Positions 19,719-30,322 of a stretch of DNA of 64,000 nucleotides are shown here, piece after piece (position 1 is the stretch's first letter; the number at the start of each line of letters is the position of its first letter). The notes below the pieces were generated by a model, which had not been told where the DNA came from, made no database searches, and worked only from the letters and a program-made list of their open reading frames with translations. The DNA lies in contig JARVLF010000005.1 of NCBI GenBank assembly GCA_030849465.1, positions 1 to 64,000 of the forward strand. Direction: 5' to 3'. Source of the DNA: Moesziomyces globuligerus. Taxonomy: Eukaryota; Basidiomycota; Ustilaginomycetes; Ustilaginales; Ustilaginaceae. The position numbers were made by a program, and so were the translations under genes.

Positions 19719-21008
19719 ATCGCACCTCTCCTGCCGCGTTTACCGCATCGCATCGCATCGCATCGCATCCCCCACCCCCCCATTCCGCCTCTCTCGTCTT
19801 TTAGTCTTGCAAGCAACAAGCATCACGATCCATGTCTCACCGCCGTGTCTGCACCTGTCGTTGCTTTTGGCCATCATCGCACACCCGTCGCATCTGTCAG
19901 CATGACCATCGCATCTCGCTCTGCTGAATTCCGTGAGAGGCTTGCAAGCAAGACGCAGGTTCGACCGTCGTGGAGCCGTGTACGCTTGCTTGGCCCTCCA
20001 AGCCGTCGACGCGGTCCGGGCGTCAACTCTGACCGCTGGAAACGAGACGGGTTCGAGGGTTTCTTTGGCTGCGGTTTGCACCGTTCCCAACTCAGTAGCC
20101 CCCCCGAGGCGGTGTGGGCGGGAAGGGCTGGTTAAGTGCGTGCCCGCATCTGTACTCGTGCGGGCCTCGGCTCGGATGTCAGTCATCGAGACGACTCGCA
20201 GCAATCGTACCCACCAAGCGCTCCACGTCGCACCCGTCCAGACCAGCTTCCGAATCATCCTCACCTCCACCCTCATCCTTCGGCGCCGTGGCGTGCCCTG
20301 ATGTTGTGCGGCCTCTTGCATCTCGTCCCTCGCCAGCGTCCATCTGGTGAGTGCCGCAGCGGCCTGCGCCAGGCTTGTACGTTCCACGCAAACAAACAAG
20401 ACCTTGAGCGAGTGAGATCCGAACAGGCTGTCCACAAACTCGGATCAAGCGGCGAAAGGCCACGACGATGAGCATGCGAACAGAGCCATGGCGGGCCGGC
20501 GGTCAATGTGCTCCGAAACGTGAGACTCCGAGTTTCGGCTTTTTCGCCGCCTACCCCGCCCAACCGTCTCGTGCTCAGCCCTCGACGGTCACCGCGGACA
20601 GCTGCGCCTGGATGCTGAGTCCTCCTGAACAGAGCGTCCCAGCCGTGATGAGTGACTCGTGCGTCTGGTACAACTCCGACTCTGCACCTTGGCCGGTTCA
20701 TTGCAGATCCTACTTCCAACGGGACGAGGCAAAGGTGTCAGCAAAGGAAAAAGGTGACTCGCCGACTTCGGAAAACCAGCTTCCGAAGCTGACACCGACT
20801 TTTGGGAAGAACAATTAGATAGATTGCCGAGGTCGGACGGACGGATCCACCTCACCCTCTGTCGTCCAACCGCTCTCCTCATCGCCCATCTACCCCTGCT
20901 CCCACCGTGGCCACAGCTGCATCGTCGAGGCTATAAACTTGCCGGCGCGACGTCGAGCTGACCGATTCTTCCCGGCACACCACCTCGATCGCCCGCGTGC
21001 CAGATATA
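19719..21008. other. 1.3-kb intergenic region, no gene supported
   Basis: Begins with a GCATC pentamer repeat (about five copies at 19744-19768) and then a C-rich run. Open frames on both strands overlap each other, lack conserved features and look like GC-rich noise. A TATA-like box near the right end belongs to the GNAT-like gene. Confidence 0.5.
20932..20937 (+). promoter_or_regulatory. TATA-like element of the GNAT-like gene
   Basis: TATAAA lies 72 bases before ATG 21009. Position-based inference. Confidence 0.35.
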
Positions 21009-21812
21009 ATGACGAGACTCGATGGAGGCCAAGCCCCCTCGCACGCCGCCGGGCATCCCACCACCAAGATGACCGCGATGGCAACCTCACCGGCTTCGTG
21101 CGGTACGGCTGGTACGACTGGGACGACTGGGACGGTGGGCAAGCCGCGCGTGGAGCTGAGCGACCAACAGCGGGATGGGCTCGAGCTCAAGGTGATGCGT
21201 CATACGCGCTCCTCGCCGATCCCTGCTGACGAGCTGGACGCCTTCCGAGCGCTGGTCAACGATTCGTTCCGCGGCAAGTACCACGACGACAACTTTGGCG
21301 ACAAGCTGCGCTATCCGACGGAGCAGGACCTGCTCGACGATCTCAACCACGACGATGCTGGCGGATGGGCCTTTGTCCTCTCCACCCCCGACGCCATCGC
21401 CGTCGCCTGCGCCAAGGTCACCTTCAGCGGAGAAGGCATGGACGGAGCCCCGGGCATACACAACGCCCCCGACCCGCACTTTACTGCCGCCGTAGACGAG
21501 GCGGATCTGCCCGTGTATTGGTTGGGTGCGCTGGGTTCCATCGCTCCAGGCACCGGGGCGACGATCGTCTCCAAGATCAAGCAGTTCCTCGCAGAGCTCC
21601 CCGGCGCCGAGGCTGGGTATACGCTCAAGGCCTACACCGTGGCCGAGTGGGGCGTCAACAGCACCTACGCCATCCCACTCGACTCGCCGCTCCTCAAGTT
21701 CTTCCGCGCGCAAGGCTTCCACGTCTCGGACTACAGCTGGAAGCCGCCAGGCACCTGGGCGAGCTACTACGGCGGATGCCTCGCCGGCCTCGAATACAGG
21801 CACAGGCCATGA
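21009..21812 (+). CDS. GNAT-like N-acetyltransferase family protein
   Basis: 267 aa from ATG 21009; a frame starting at 20997 uses GTG. A low-complexity Thr/Gly leader of about 45 residues precedes the domain. The order ADELDAFRALVNDSFR (first helix), GGWAFVLSTPDAIAVACAKVTF (central strands), a linker, YWLGALGSIAPGTGATIVSKIKQFLAEL (strand plus helix in the position of the acetyl-CoA site) and LLKFFRAQGFHVSDYSW (the last helix and strand) fits the GNAT fold. The pyrophosphate-binding loop is only partly canonical (APGTGATIV). The acceptor substrate is unknown. Convergent with the GFA gene, about 300 bases apart. Confidence 0.6.
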   Translation: MTRLDGGQAPSHAAGHPTTKMTAMATSPASCGTAGTTGTTGTVGKPRVELSDQQRDGLELKVMRHTRSSPIPADELDAFRALVNDSFRGKYHDDNFGDKLRYPTEQDLLDDLNHDDAGGWAFVLSTPDAIAVACAKVTFSGEGMDGAPGIHNAPDPHFTAAVDEADLPVYWLGALGSIAPGTGATIVSKIKQFLAELPGAEAGYTLKAYTVAEWGVNSTYAIPLDSPLLKFFRAQGFHVSDYSWKPPGTWASYYGGCLAGLEYRHRP

Positions 21813-22109
21813 TATCTAGACAGCTGGGAAAGAATGGGGAAATGCCAAAACTTGTACAAACGCTCGCACTGGCGCCGTCGACATGTGGCTCGTTGGCATA
21901 GCCGTCGCAGGATCGTCGCTGGCGGCGGGATCCGGATGCTGCCGCGTGCCGTGCATGGCGTCGTCGAGGACATGTGTGCCGTAGCCCGGCGTGGATCACC
22001 CGCCGATTGTTAAGAGCGCTTCGCCGAGGAGGAACGATGACTTGAAGAAAGCAAGGAAAGGGGTGGATGCACCGTGGTTCTTCCTCGAGCCCTTTGCCGG
22101 GAGAGCAGC

Positions 22110-23426
22110 TCACTCGCGCTCGGCCTTGTGGCGCTTTCCCTTGCCCATGGTCCTGTCCTTAGCGTCAGAGGGAGCGTGGGGTAGCTGCTGCGACATGTTC
22201 TTGTGCCCCGCCCACTGCCGCCCCGCAAGGAAACAACGATTGTCACCTCAGCATTTCAGTCTCGTGCCTTGCTACGCCCGCGAGGGTCGGAATCGGCAAC
22301 GTACCTTGGGTATGTCGTCGTCGAGGTCCATCACGCGCTCGGCGTAAAAAATGTGCGCGGTGGGCGCGAATGCGGCGGGCACACGATCGTCTGCAAAAGT
22401 GAACGACGATGGATAGCTGGTGGCATCGGCCGCAGATGAACACAACAGTCACCGTGAAGTCGAGAGCAAAAGGCAAGACGAGAGATGGTCAGACCGGACC
22501 GCACGGCGACGAAGCGAAGGGGCAATCGAGCGGCAATGTTCTCACGCCATGACCATGTTGCGTCCCTCGTCACTGTCGATCCCGAAACGGCAATGATAAA
22601 AGCTCGGAGGTTGAGCGTACAGTTCTACAGCCAGGACTCCAACGCAAGGGGCGCGGGGATGCTTACGCCATGGGACTGCGGCAGTTTCTGCAGCTGATCT
22701 TGCAGGGAACGCTGTGTGCGCTGTGACGGTGGTGGGTGGAGAAAAAGTCGAGGTCGAGCGGATCGCAGTGCCGGGCGAGGCGGACCGAGGTCTTGTGGAA
22801 GAGCGCCGCCCACTGGAACGGCGCCCCGTGCAAGCGCTGGCACTGCTTGCAGTGGCAGTGCTTGGCATCAATCGGATCGCCGTGATACTCAAACTCGACT
22901 GTCCAACAACCGGCCCCCCAAGAGAGGTGCGCACAAAGTCAGGTTCGAGCTGCCCCTTGGCGCCGCTTCTCCCACGAGCAACTTACGCTTGCCGCACCAG
23001 CAGCTGGCTCGATACTTGACGCGAAACTCGGCGCTCTCCCACGCGTACGGCGGCTGCGAAGCCAGTGCGAGGATGGCAAACAGCACGCCAGTCGGGATCT
23101 GGTCAGCTTTGTGCCGACAGCGATGCAGGGTCGCCCCGAGGTGGTGAAACGAGGTCCAACATTCCTTGCACGTACCTTTTGCAGATAGCCCTGTTCGCTT
23201 CCGCCATCGTGACTCGGGATCTCGCCGTTCCACCCCGCTACAAGGCGATAGTCGCGAGCAGCGGCCGTAAAGATGTCAGTCTCCCTTGCAAAGATGCTCT
23301 CGGGTGGAACTGCGCGTGCTCACTGTTGGGAGGCTCTGTTGCGGCGTGGCCTTGACTCGTCTGACCGTTGCGTGCCGAGCCGCCGCCGCGGTTCTGGCTC
23401 TCGTTGCTCGTACGCGGTTCGGACAT
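22110..23426 (-). CDS. CENP-V/GFA (Mss4-like) zinc-fold protein, seven exons
   Basis: I joined seven exons with GT-AG borders and consistent phase: 23414-23426, 23176-23309, 22987-23098, 22667-22898, 22546-22572, 22305-22416 and 22110-22214 (735 nt, 244 aa). The product starts MSEPLPPESIFARETDIF. It carries YRASCWCGKLEFEYHGD, HCHCKQCQRLHGAPFQWAA, KISCRNCRSPMADEGRNM and FAPTAHIFYAERV, the zinc-binding cysteines and strand order of the glutathione-dependent formaldehyde-activating enzyme/CENP-V domain. Fungal members are mostly uncharacterised. It ends in a basic tail (KGKRHKAERE). The start is the least sure part: the first exon is 13 nt, and the frame upstream is open with a presequence-like Arg-rich stretch but no ATG. 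The 27-nt exon is unusually small. Confidence 0.8.
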
Positions 23427-24135
23427 GATGGCAACCGAACGGTGGAACTGGTTGGCAAAAGGGGCAGCGACTTCTCTGCGGCGAGAGAGCAAAAAGCGTG
23501 TAGGGGCTAAGAGAAGGGACAGCAACGTACCATGCTCCTATGGGGAGTCGCTTGAAGGGGCCTTTTCAAAGCCTCTCTTGTTTGCGAAGGGTGGTCAAGC
23601 TTGCCTAAGCCATCGCCTCGCCAGGCCAGGGGGGGCATGCTTACAGCACACAGCGTGTCGAGGCTAGCAGTGACGTGAGAGCCGTGGACATGGAGCGACG
23701 CATCTGCTTCTCGCCCCTTGCGCGGCCCACGGACGTCGACACGGCTCACACGACAAGCGGCAGCAAACAGAGGAGGCACGTGAGATGTCAGAAACCCAGA
23801 CGGATGAACATGTCTGTCCTGTTCGGGCGTGTGGACACGAGCAGGGCCGCATCATGCATCTGGCTGGAGCTGGAGCTGTGTGCATCTGCACCCTTGTTCG
23901 TGCTCACTCATGGCTACCACCGAGGCAAAGGTTCTGGCTGACTCCCCTCGCGAGACGTCAAGATGAGCCAAGCCTGACAAGGTGGAGAAGTCGGCGGCCT
24001 CGCTCAGATCCTCATCAGTCATCCCATCCAAACCCTGCTGTCGGGTTACGCATTTCGGCCAACCAGCCCAGCTTTCTCACTTTCTTCGAAAGGTGGAGGA
24101 AAATGTGGTTGATTTTGCCGGAGGATAAAAATGGC
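23427..24135. other. Intergenic, no gene supported
   Basis: Upstream side of the GFA gene. Small frames lack conserved features. No repeat or RNA gene seen before the Pol III terminator at 24136. Confidence 0.45.
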
Positions 24136-24149
24136 AAAAAAAAAAAAAA
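24136..24149 (-). terminator. Pol III terminator of tRNA-Ile
   Basis: Fourteen A on the plus strand (T14 in the transcript) begin five bases beyond the tRNA-Ile 3' end. Confidence 0.9.
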
Positions 24150-24153
24150 GAAA

Positions 24154-24263
24154 TGCTCCGTACTGGGCTCGAACCAGTGACCTTCCGTTGTTAATATGAA
24201 CTCAGACAATGCTGAGGCACCGTGTATTAGACGGATGCGATAATCCAACTACGCTAACGAAGC
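24154..24263 (-). tRNA. tRNA-Ile(AAT) with 35-base intron
   Basis: Read on the minus strand, acceptor GCTTCGT pairs with ACGGAGC, discriminator A at 24154. Anticodon stem TCCGT pairs with ACGGA. The loop CTAATA|A gives anticodon AAT at 24228-24226. The T arm is ACTGG-TTCGAGC-CCAGT. The intron (24190-24224) sits after position 37. The D arm is short (GCG...CGC) but has the A box TAGCGTAGTTGG. Confidence 0.93.
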
Positions 24264-24629
24264 TTCATGGCCTGCGGAGCGCATATTGCATACATATAGC
24301 CAGTCAATTTGGATAGAACAAGCGAGACTTGTGCGCTCAAGCGTCCGTCCTCGATTCGCCGAGGCAGCGCAGCCTCGCATGCCTTCTCGTCACACGGACA
24401 TTCCACGCGCTCGCAAGTCCTTCTTGCGCGTCAGCAGTTGGAGCTGGCTACCGCTCACGGAAAGCAACAAGAGCGTCAAGTCATGCGCATGTTTCGCAGG
24501 AGTGATCCGATGAGACGAGGCAACGAACGAGGAACACGGTGTGGCATTGCTCTGACGACGACTATCTATGCGGGAAGTGGATCGTCATACGATGTTTGTG
24601 TGGTTGGAAGAGGTGGGTTAGTGGCGGGC
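24264..24629. other. Intergenic, no gene supported
   Basis: Lies between tRNA-Ile and the ATP3 stop; probably the ATP3 3' UTR and tRNA upstream region. Confidence 0.5.
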
Positions 24630-26007
24630 TTACAGAGCCGAGGCACCGGTGATGATGTCGACGAGGTCGTTGGTAATGGCAGCCTGTCGACCTCGGTTGT
24701 AGATCATGTTGAGCGACGAGATCATGTCACCGGCGTTCTTGGAAGCGTTCTGCAGAGGGCAAGCGGAGAGAGTCGGACCAGTTAGCGTCTACTACACGGG
24801 CAAAGAGGGATTTCGAGAGCTGAGGAAGCGGGATACTCACGTCCATGGCGTTGCGCTTGGAGTTGATCTCGGAAGCGTGGCCCTCGACGAGGGCGGCGTA
24901 GATGGCGTTGGCAAAGGCGAACTCGGCGAGGTCCTTGGTGACGTCGTCCTCCTGTTCGTAGAGCTTGAACTGGGTGGCGTTGCGGAGGGCGTTCTCGGAG
25001 AAGACCTCGATGACGTCGGACTCGAAGGAGAGCGCCGAGACGTACTTGTTGTAGATGAGGTTGACCTTGTCAAACTCGATGCCCGACTTGATGATCTGGT
25101 CTGCGATGGCGGTGGCGTCGGCAAAGGTGGGGACGTCCTTGCCGATCTGGTTGAAGGAGAGGGCGAGGTTCTTGGGAAGCGCACGGCCGAGCTGGGCCTT
25201 TGACTTTTCGCCGAGGACGATGATGGCGGGACCGTCCGAGGAGTTGGCGTCGCCGGCAGCGGCGCCGATCTTCTGGAACTCGGCCTTGGTGCGCTTGGTG
25301 ACGGAGGAGTGGATACCGCCGCAGAGGCCCTTGTCGGAGGAGACGACGATGAAGAGCTGGCGACCGCCCTCGGGAGCGACGGCCTCGGAGTTCTTGAAGA
25401 TCTCTGCGGATGGCGAGGTGGAGGCAAGTGGAAGGTGGATGGATGTTGTTGTTGAGCGAGGCTGGACGAGGGTGCGGTGGGCGTGAGGATGCTAGATGGA
25501 CTTACCGTTGTTGGCCTCACCGTAGGCCTTGGCAGCGGCCATGGCGCGCTGGGCCTTGTTGAGCTTGGTGGAGGCAATCATCTTCATGGACTGTGTGTAG
25601 CAAGGTGATGGGCGCAAGAAGGTGGCGAGGCAAGGGAGAACGGCGGAAGAGGGTGATCAGGATGCGGCGTCATGAGAGAATGCGATGTGGGTGCGGTGGA
25701 TGAGACGCGATGCAGGCTGTGCTGAGGGTCGAGGCTGCTCTATTGCAGAGCCAGCGAGCGTTGTGTGTCGAGGGGTGATGGTTTGGTTGGAGGGGATCGA
25801 TGGGCGATGCGGGCTGGCGAGACCTACCTTTGTGATCTTTTCGATGTTCTTGACCGACTTGATGCGCTGCTCGGTCTCGCGGAGGGGAGCGGCGTTGGAG
25901 GCGGACGAGTGGAAGCCGGCACGAGCGGCGACTGCGATGGGGGCGACGGCGGCCGAGTTGAGTGCGGCGGCCATGGCCGGGCGGGCTGCACGAGGAAGCA
26001 TTGCCAT
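24630..26007 (-). CDS. ATP3: ATP synthase F1 gamma subunit, mitochondrial (four exons)
   Basis: Exons at 25828-26007, 25506-25590, 24841-25403 and 24630-24749 join in phase with GT-AG borders to 948 nt (315 aa). The N terminus MAMLPRAARPAMAAALNS...ARAGFHSS is a typical mitochondrial presequence. The mature part starts near LRETEQRIKSVKNIEKITK and SMKMIASTKLNKAQRA, the N-terminal coiled-coil helix of gamma that turns inside the alpha3-beta3 ring. SDKGLCGG (central signature) and the C-terminal helix NASKNAGDMISSLNMIYNRGRQAAITNDLVDIITGASAL complete the family pattern. It couples proton flow to ATP synthesis. Divergent from the eIF2-beta gene over an 800-base repeat-bearing spacer. Confidence 0.97.
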
Positions 26008-26802
26008 TGTGACGGACGAGGATGGAGCGGAGGGCGAAGAGGATGACGAGGTGAGGAGGTGGCAGAGTCGGAAGGGAGGGGAGGAAGCGAGACTGAGATG
26101 GAGGCACTCTCTGGCTCTGGCTCTGGCTCTGGCGCTAGCACTGGCTCTGGCACCGGCACTGGCTCTGAGCGCAAAGGCGGATCTTCGCAGCGTCGGCCCA
26201 TCCGCGATTGCTCTCTGTGTTGAGGCAGCTTCGAAAAGCGCGCGGGTGAGCCAAGTGCCCGCACAGCGTCGGTTCCGGATTCACCCTCTCTGCCTTGCTC
26301 TGCGCTGCTCTGCCTTGCTCTGCCTTGCAATATTCGGTCCAGCCGAATCCAAACCAGCCGCCGCGCCCTCGAATACAAATTCCTCAATTCACCCCACTCG
26401 ATCACAATTCAAATCAAATCTGCACCGCGCCCTCTCTCACGCAAACTCTCTCGCACGAGTCGAGCACGCCAGTTGAGAAGAAAGGGTCGCGCAGCTCAAA
26501 AGCTCGGATTCCACGCGCAGCCGCTGCAACAGCACTGCACCAGCACTGCACCAGCACTGCACCAGCACTGCACCAGCACTGGCCCGGCACTGGCCAAGTC
26601 GAGTCAAGGCCACAATCGAGTGGAGAAAGGCAGAGCAAGCAAAAAACGCAAAGGCTGAGCTCGATCTCGCCAGGCGCTTCCAACACCACCATCCACTCTA
26701 CTCTACTTGATCAAGCGCGCCCTCTCCCTCGTCATCGCCGCGCTCACCACCCTCGAATCGCACACGACGACGCGCGACGACCTCCGTCCAACTCTCTCCG
26801 CC
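26008..26802. other. Divergent promoter region of ATP3 and the eIF2-beta gene
   Basis: No gene. It contains a CTGGCT hexamer repeat (26110-26168) and five copies of the 11-mer AGCACTGCACC (26531-26582). An open frame extends upstream of the eIF2-beta ATG but is interrupted by the known splice structure and has no support. Confidence 0.6.
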
Positions 26803-27833
26803 ATGTCGGACGCCGACACGCTCAACAACGCCGCTTCCGCAGCACCCGCAGACCTCCCAGAGCAGCAGAACCAGTCCGCAGACCTCTTTGGCGGATTGAA
26901 GAAGAAGAAGAAGGACAAGAAGAAGCTCGACCTCGACCTCGACCTCGACGAGAACGACGCCGATGCAGCTGCAGACGCAGACGCAGACCAGCCAGACGCG
27001 CCCGCAGAGGACGACGAGTTGAACGTGAGTCGCCGAGCCCACTCACCACGCCTCCCGTGCTTCTGTCCACTGACTTTCCCCTCAACTCCCCTCCCCTCCT
27101 CCAGTTTGGCGAGCTCAAGAAGAAGAAGAAGTCCAAGAAGAAGGTTGCGCTCGACCTCGACGCTTTCGAAAAGGAGATCGGCGAGCCAGACAACGACGCA
27201 GACGACGCAGACGCTCCCACCAACGACGCATACGCCGACGTCGACGACGAGCAGCTCGGCGACAACCCCTTTGCGCAGGACGCCCAGGACGACACCGACG
27301 CTCCCACAAAGGACGACTCGGTCGAAGCATGGCAGGGCACAGACCGCGACTACACATATCAGGAGCTCCTCGGCCGCATCTTCAACACCCTCCGCGCTCA
27401 GAACCCCGCGCTTTCGGGCGACAAGAAGAAGTTCACCATGGTCCCGCCCCAGGTCGCCCGCGACGGCTCCAAAAAGACCGTCTTTGCCAACGTCGTCGAC
27501 ATCTGCAAGCGCATGCACCGCCAACCCGAACACGTCATCCAGTTCCTCTTTGCCGAGCTCGGCACCATCGGCTCCGTCGACGGCGCACAGCGCCTCGTCA
27601 TCCGCGGCCGCTTCCAGCCAAAGCAGATCGAAAACGTCCTCCGCCGCTACATCACCGAGTACGTCATCTGCAAGACCTGCAAGCGCCCCGAAACAAAGCT
27701 CTCCAAGGAGAACCGCATCTTCTTCGTCACCTGCGAAAAGTGCGGCTCCCAGCGCTCCGTCTCGGCCATCAAGAGCGGTTTCCAGGCCCAGACCGGAAAG
27801 CGCTCCAAAATCAGGGCCGCCGCCGGCGCCTGA
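26803..27833 (+). CDS. SUI3: Translation initiation factor eIF2 beta (two exons)
   Basis: Exons 26803-27024 and 27105-27833, joined at GTGAGT...CCAG, give 316 aa. Two lysine blocks (KKKKKDKKK and KKKKKSKKK) in the acidic N-terminal half match the K-boxes that bind eIF5 and eIF2B-epsilon; fungal and animal proteins usually have three. The core carries [15 protein letters not shown]...[23 protein letters not shown] and [14 protein letters not shown]2-C2 zinc finger (CKTC...CEKCGS) lies near residue 262. As part of the eIF2 ternary complex it delivers initiator Met-tRNA to the 40S subunit. The intron interrupts the stretch between the two K-boxes. Confidence 0.97.
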
Positions 27834-28509
27834 TCCGTTCGTCCCCCTCTCGCCCTCCCTCTACGCCATGCCACGCCCTGCCCTCCCCCCCTCGTCGAGA
27901 CTCGGCTCACATTTATCTGTACTTGTTTCTTCACTCGCATCAACAATCTCACTCTCGAGCGCATTGGCCAGTCTCCCTGCCCTCCTGCCGAACGCGCGTG
28001 TCCGAGGCCCGAGACCTGCCTGACAAGTCAAGCGATCATATCGGCCTCATCCCGCAAATTGAGGTAGACCCGTACTGCATTGGCAGAGACGTATCGCAAG
28101 ACGCTGACAGGCCATGTCAACTTGTGTCTACCAGCCGGGTTCATGGCTTACTGTACGTCTCGAATAGCGTCATGCGAGAGATGTCTTGGTTTCGTACACC
28201 TTTCGCAGAAAGTCACGGCCCGAGAGGTCGCAACCAGCCTCAGCAGCCGTCAGTTCGCACAACGGAGGCTTTCGGTCCTCTTGCATGACTTCAGCAAGTG
28301 GAGCGTGATGTGAGGGGCGCCAAGCGCGAGCCAACTGGGTTGGGTATGGAATAGCAAGTCTACCCTCCGCGCGCGGTCGGCTTCTCGCTTGGCTTGGCCC
28401 AGCGAGATGCCCCGTTTCTATGCCATACAGCGAGACCTGTGCACGGCCTCTGCATGCCCCGGATACATGCGTGATGCATGACTGTGCGAGTCGTATTCTG
28501 AAGGACCGC
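27834..28509. other. 3' flank of the eIF2-beta gene, no gene supported
   Basis: Likely 3' UTR followed by unremarkable sequence up to the border of the repeat island. Confidence 0.5.
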
Positions 28510-29349
28510 GGGGTGGCCATGAGCAGCCACACATCAGCCACCCACACATATGACACCTCATGACTGATCCAAGCTGCCACCCATCAGCCACCCACCAGTC
28601 ACCCTGCGTGGCGGCTAGGTGGTTGCGCGCCTCCAGCTACAAAACTGTCACGGTGACTTGATTGAGACTGAAGGCACTGGAGCGTGTCGCATCGGAAGGG
28701 TGAAGCACTCAATTCGGAGAAGCTTCCCACCAGATCGGGTGGCTGAGTGCGTGGTCTCCTGCTGGCTCCCGAATGAATTCTTTTTATGCCTCCCCTTCAT
28801 ACGATGATGACGACGACCTAGGCACCATGTGTGCGCTTGTGTTGGGTAGGACGGCAGGACTCGCTTCCGGGCCCGTCGTACCGTAAAGAGGAAGTGAAAC
28901 GCTCTGATGACCCGACACCCCGACAAAGAGCCAAACAGATTCACGTTTGGCTCGCGCTTGGCTTCATCGAAAAAGCCAACGACCATCCATGATCCGGCAT
29001 ATGCCAACTGCTAGCCAACCTTTCACTTTACGAAAGGATGCGTTGCAGCAAATCCATGATCCTGGGCGTCATGGTTGGGATGAAGCTTGAAAATGCCGGG
29101 CCCATGCATCCATGATGTCGCAAAAGAAGCAGACTCATATCGGAGAAAGACACGAGGTACGTTTTCTAAGCCACCCGCAAGCCACCCGCCTTAGCCACCC
29201 CGGATGGCTTCACATACGAACAACTCGAGAGGCATGAGGTGGCGATGGAGCAGCCAACCATCAGCCGTCGTTTGTGCGTGGCTGATGGGTGGTGGACTAT
29301 GGGTGACTGCTCTCTGCCGAAAAAATCGGGACTATTTCTTGTTTGTTCA

Positions 29350-29538
29350 TTCATATCGCTATATTTTGGAGTGTAACATTTAGTCAAGCCACCCACAAGC
29401 CACCATGGGTGGCTTAGTCCCGGCTTCCAAATGAAGCCACTGACCCCTAGTGGCTTGCGAGTGGCTTGGAGGGTAAGCCACACGTGCTGGCGTGGGGGGT
29501 GGCTTGGAAAATGTTACAAGCCGTCTTTTGCGATATGA
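29350..29538. mobile_element. Short inverted-repeat element (189 bp)
   Basis: Left end TCATATCGCTATATTTTGGAG with TGTAACATT and right end AATGTTACAAGCCGTCTTTTG with CGATATGA are inverted copies. The interior is only AGCCACC/GGTGGCT palindromes. It lacks the tRNA-like core of the longer copies, so it looks like an internal-deletion derivative. Confidence 0.65.
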
Positions 29539-30322
29539 TTTGACATCATCTCAGCGCAATTTGGGCTGTATCTCAGCGCTTTGAGACCGACATCACAAAG
29601 CATAATCGCGGATATCATGTTTGGCAGTGATCTTTTTTGAATTGCGCGCAAAACTTTGCTGTATCCATGATTATTCATCACCTGCTGCGGATGGAGGGGT
29701 TCAAAATACGCAAAAACACGCGTATTTTGCATAAGTTGGACGTTCAGCGTCGAATTTGGCAGAATTTGGACGCATGCAGAGTCCAAATTGGCAGAGGAGG
29801 TGGCAGAGAGCAGCCACCCGCTACAGCCACCTCAGGTGGCTAAAGCCATCCAATAGCCATCTTCCCTGGTGGCTGCTGGGTGGCTGCTCCTCGCCAGCTT
29901 GCCGTTCTTCAGGATATGACTAAGCCACCATGGGTGGCTTAGGCTCCAAGCCACTTGCAAGCCACCCACGCACACTCTAGTGGCTTGAAATTCCAAGCCA
30001 CTACCTAAGCCACCACCTCCAGCTCGGAATACATGTCGTTGGCCCAGCTCAAAATTCCAACAAAAATACGCCTCTCTCTGGGAGTCAAACCTGGGCCCTG
30101 CACATGCACACATGTGCCTTGGATCCTCTGACCCTTGTATTCCTGATCTCACCGTTTAGCGTGATTGGAGAATGTGCTACGTAATTCTAGTATGACGTAA
30201 CTTTGTATGTGTACGTAACTTGCGTGTTTGACGTAACTTGCAGCTGTTGTACGTAACTTTGCGGTGATGGTAGCGCTACTTACTGCGGTAAGGTACGTAA
30301 TCCTAAACACACTTGCACACGA

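Noticed and set aside
20114..20818. Several overlapping frames in the 19.7-21.0 kb spacer
   Set aside because: They overlap on both strands, show no conserved residues and no splice-linked continuation.
26295..26802. Upstream in-frame extension of the eIF2-beta gene
   Set aside because: The frame passes through the 11-mer tandem repeat, and the ATG at 26803 starts the conserved acidic N terminus.
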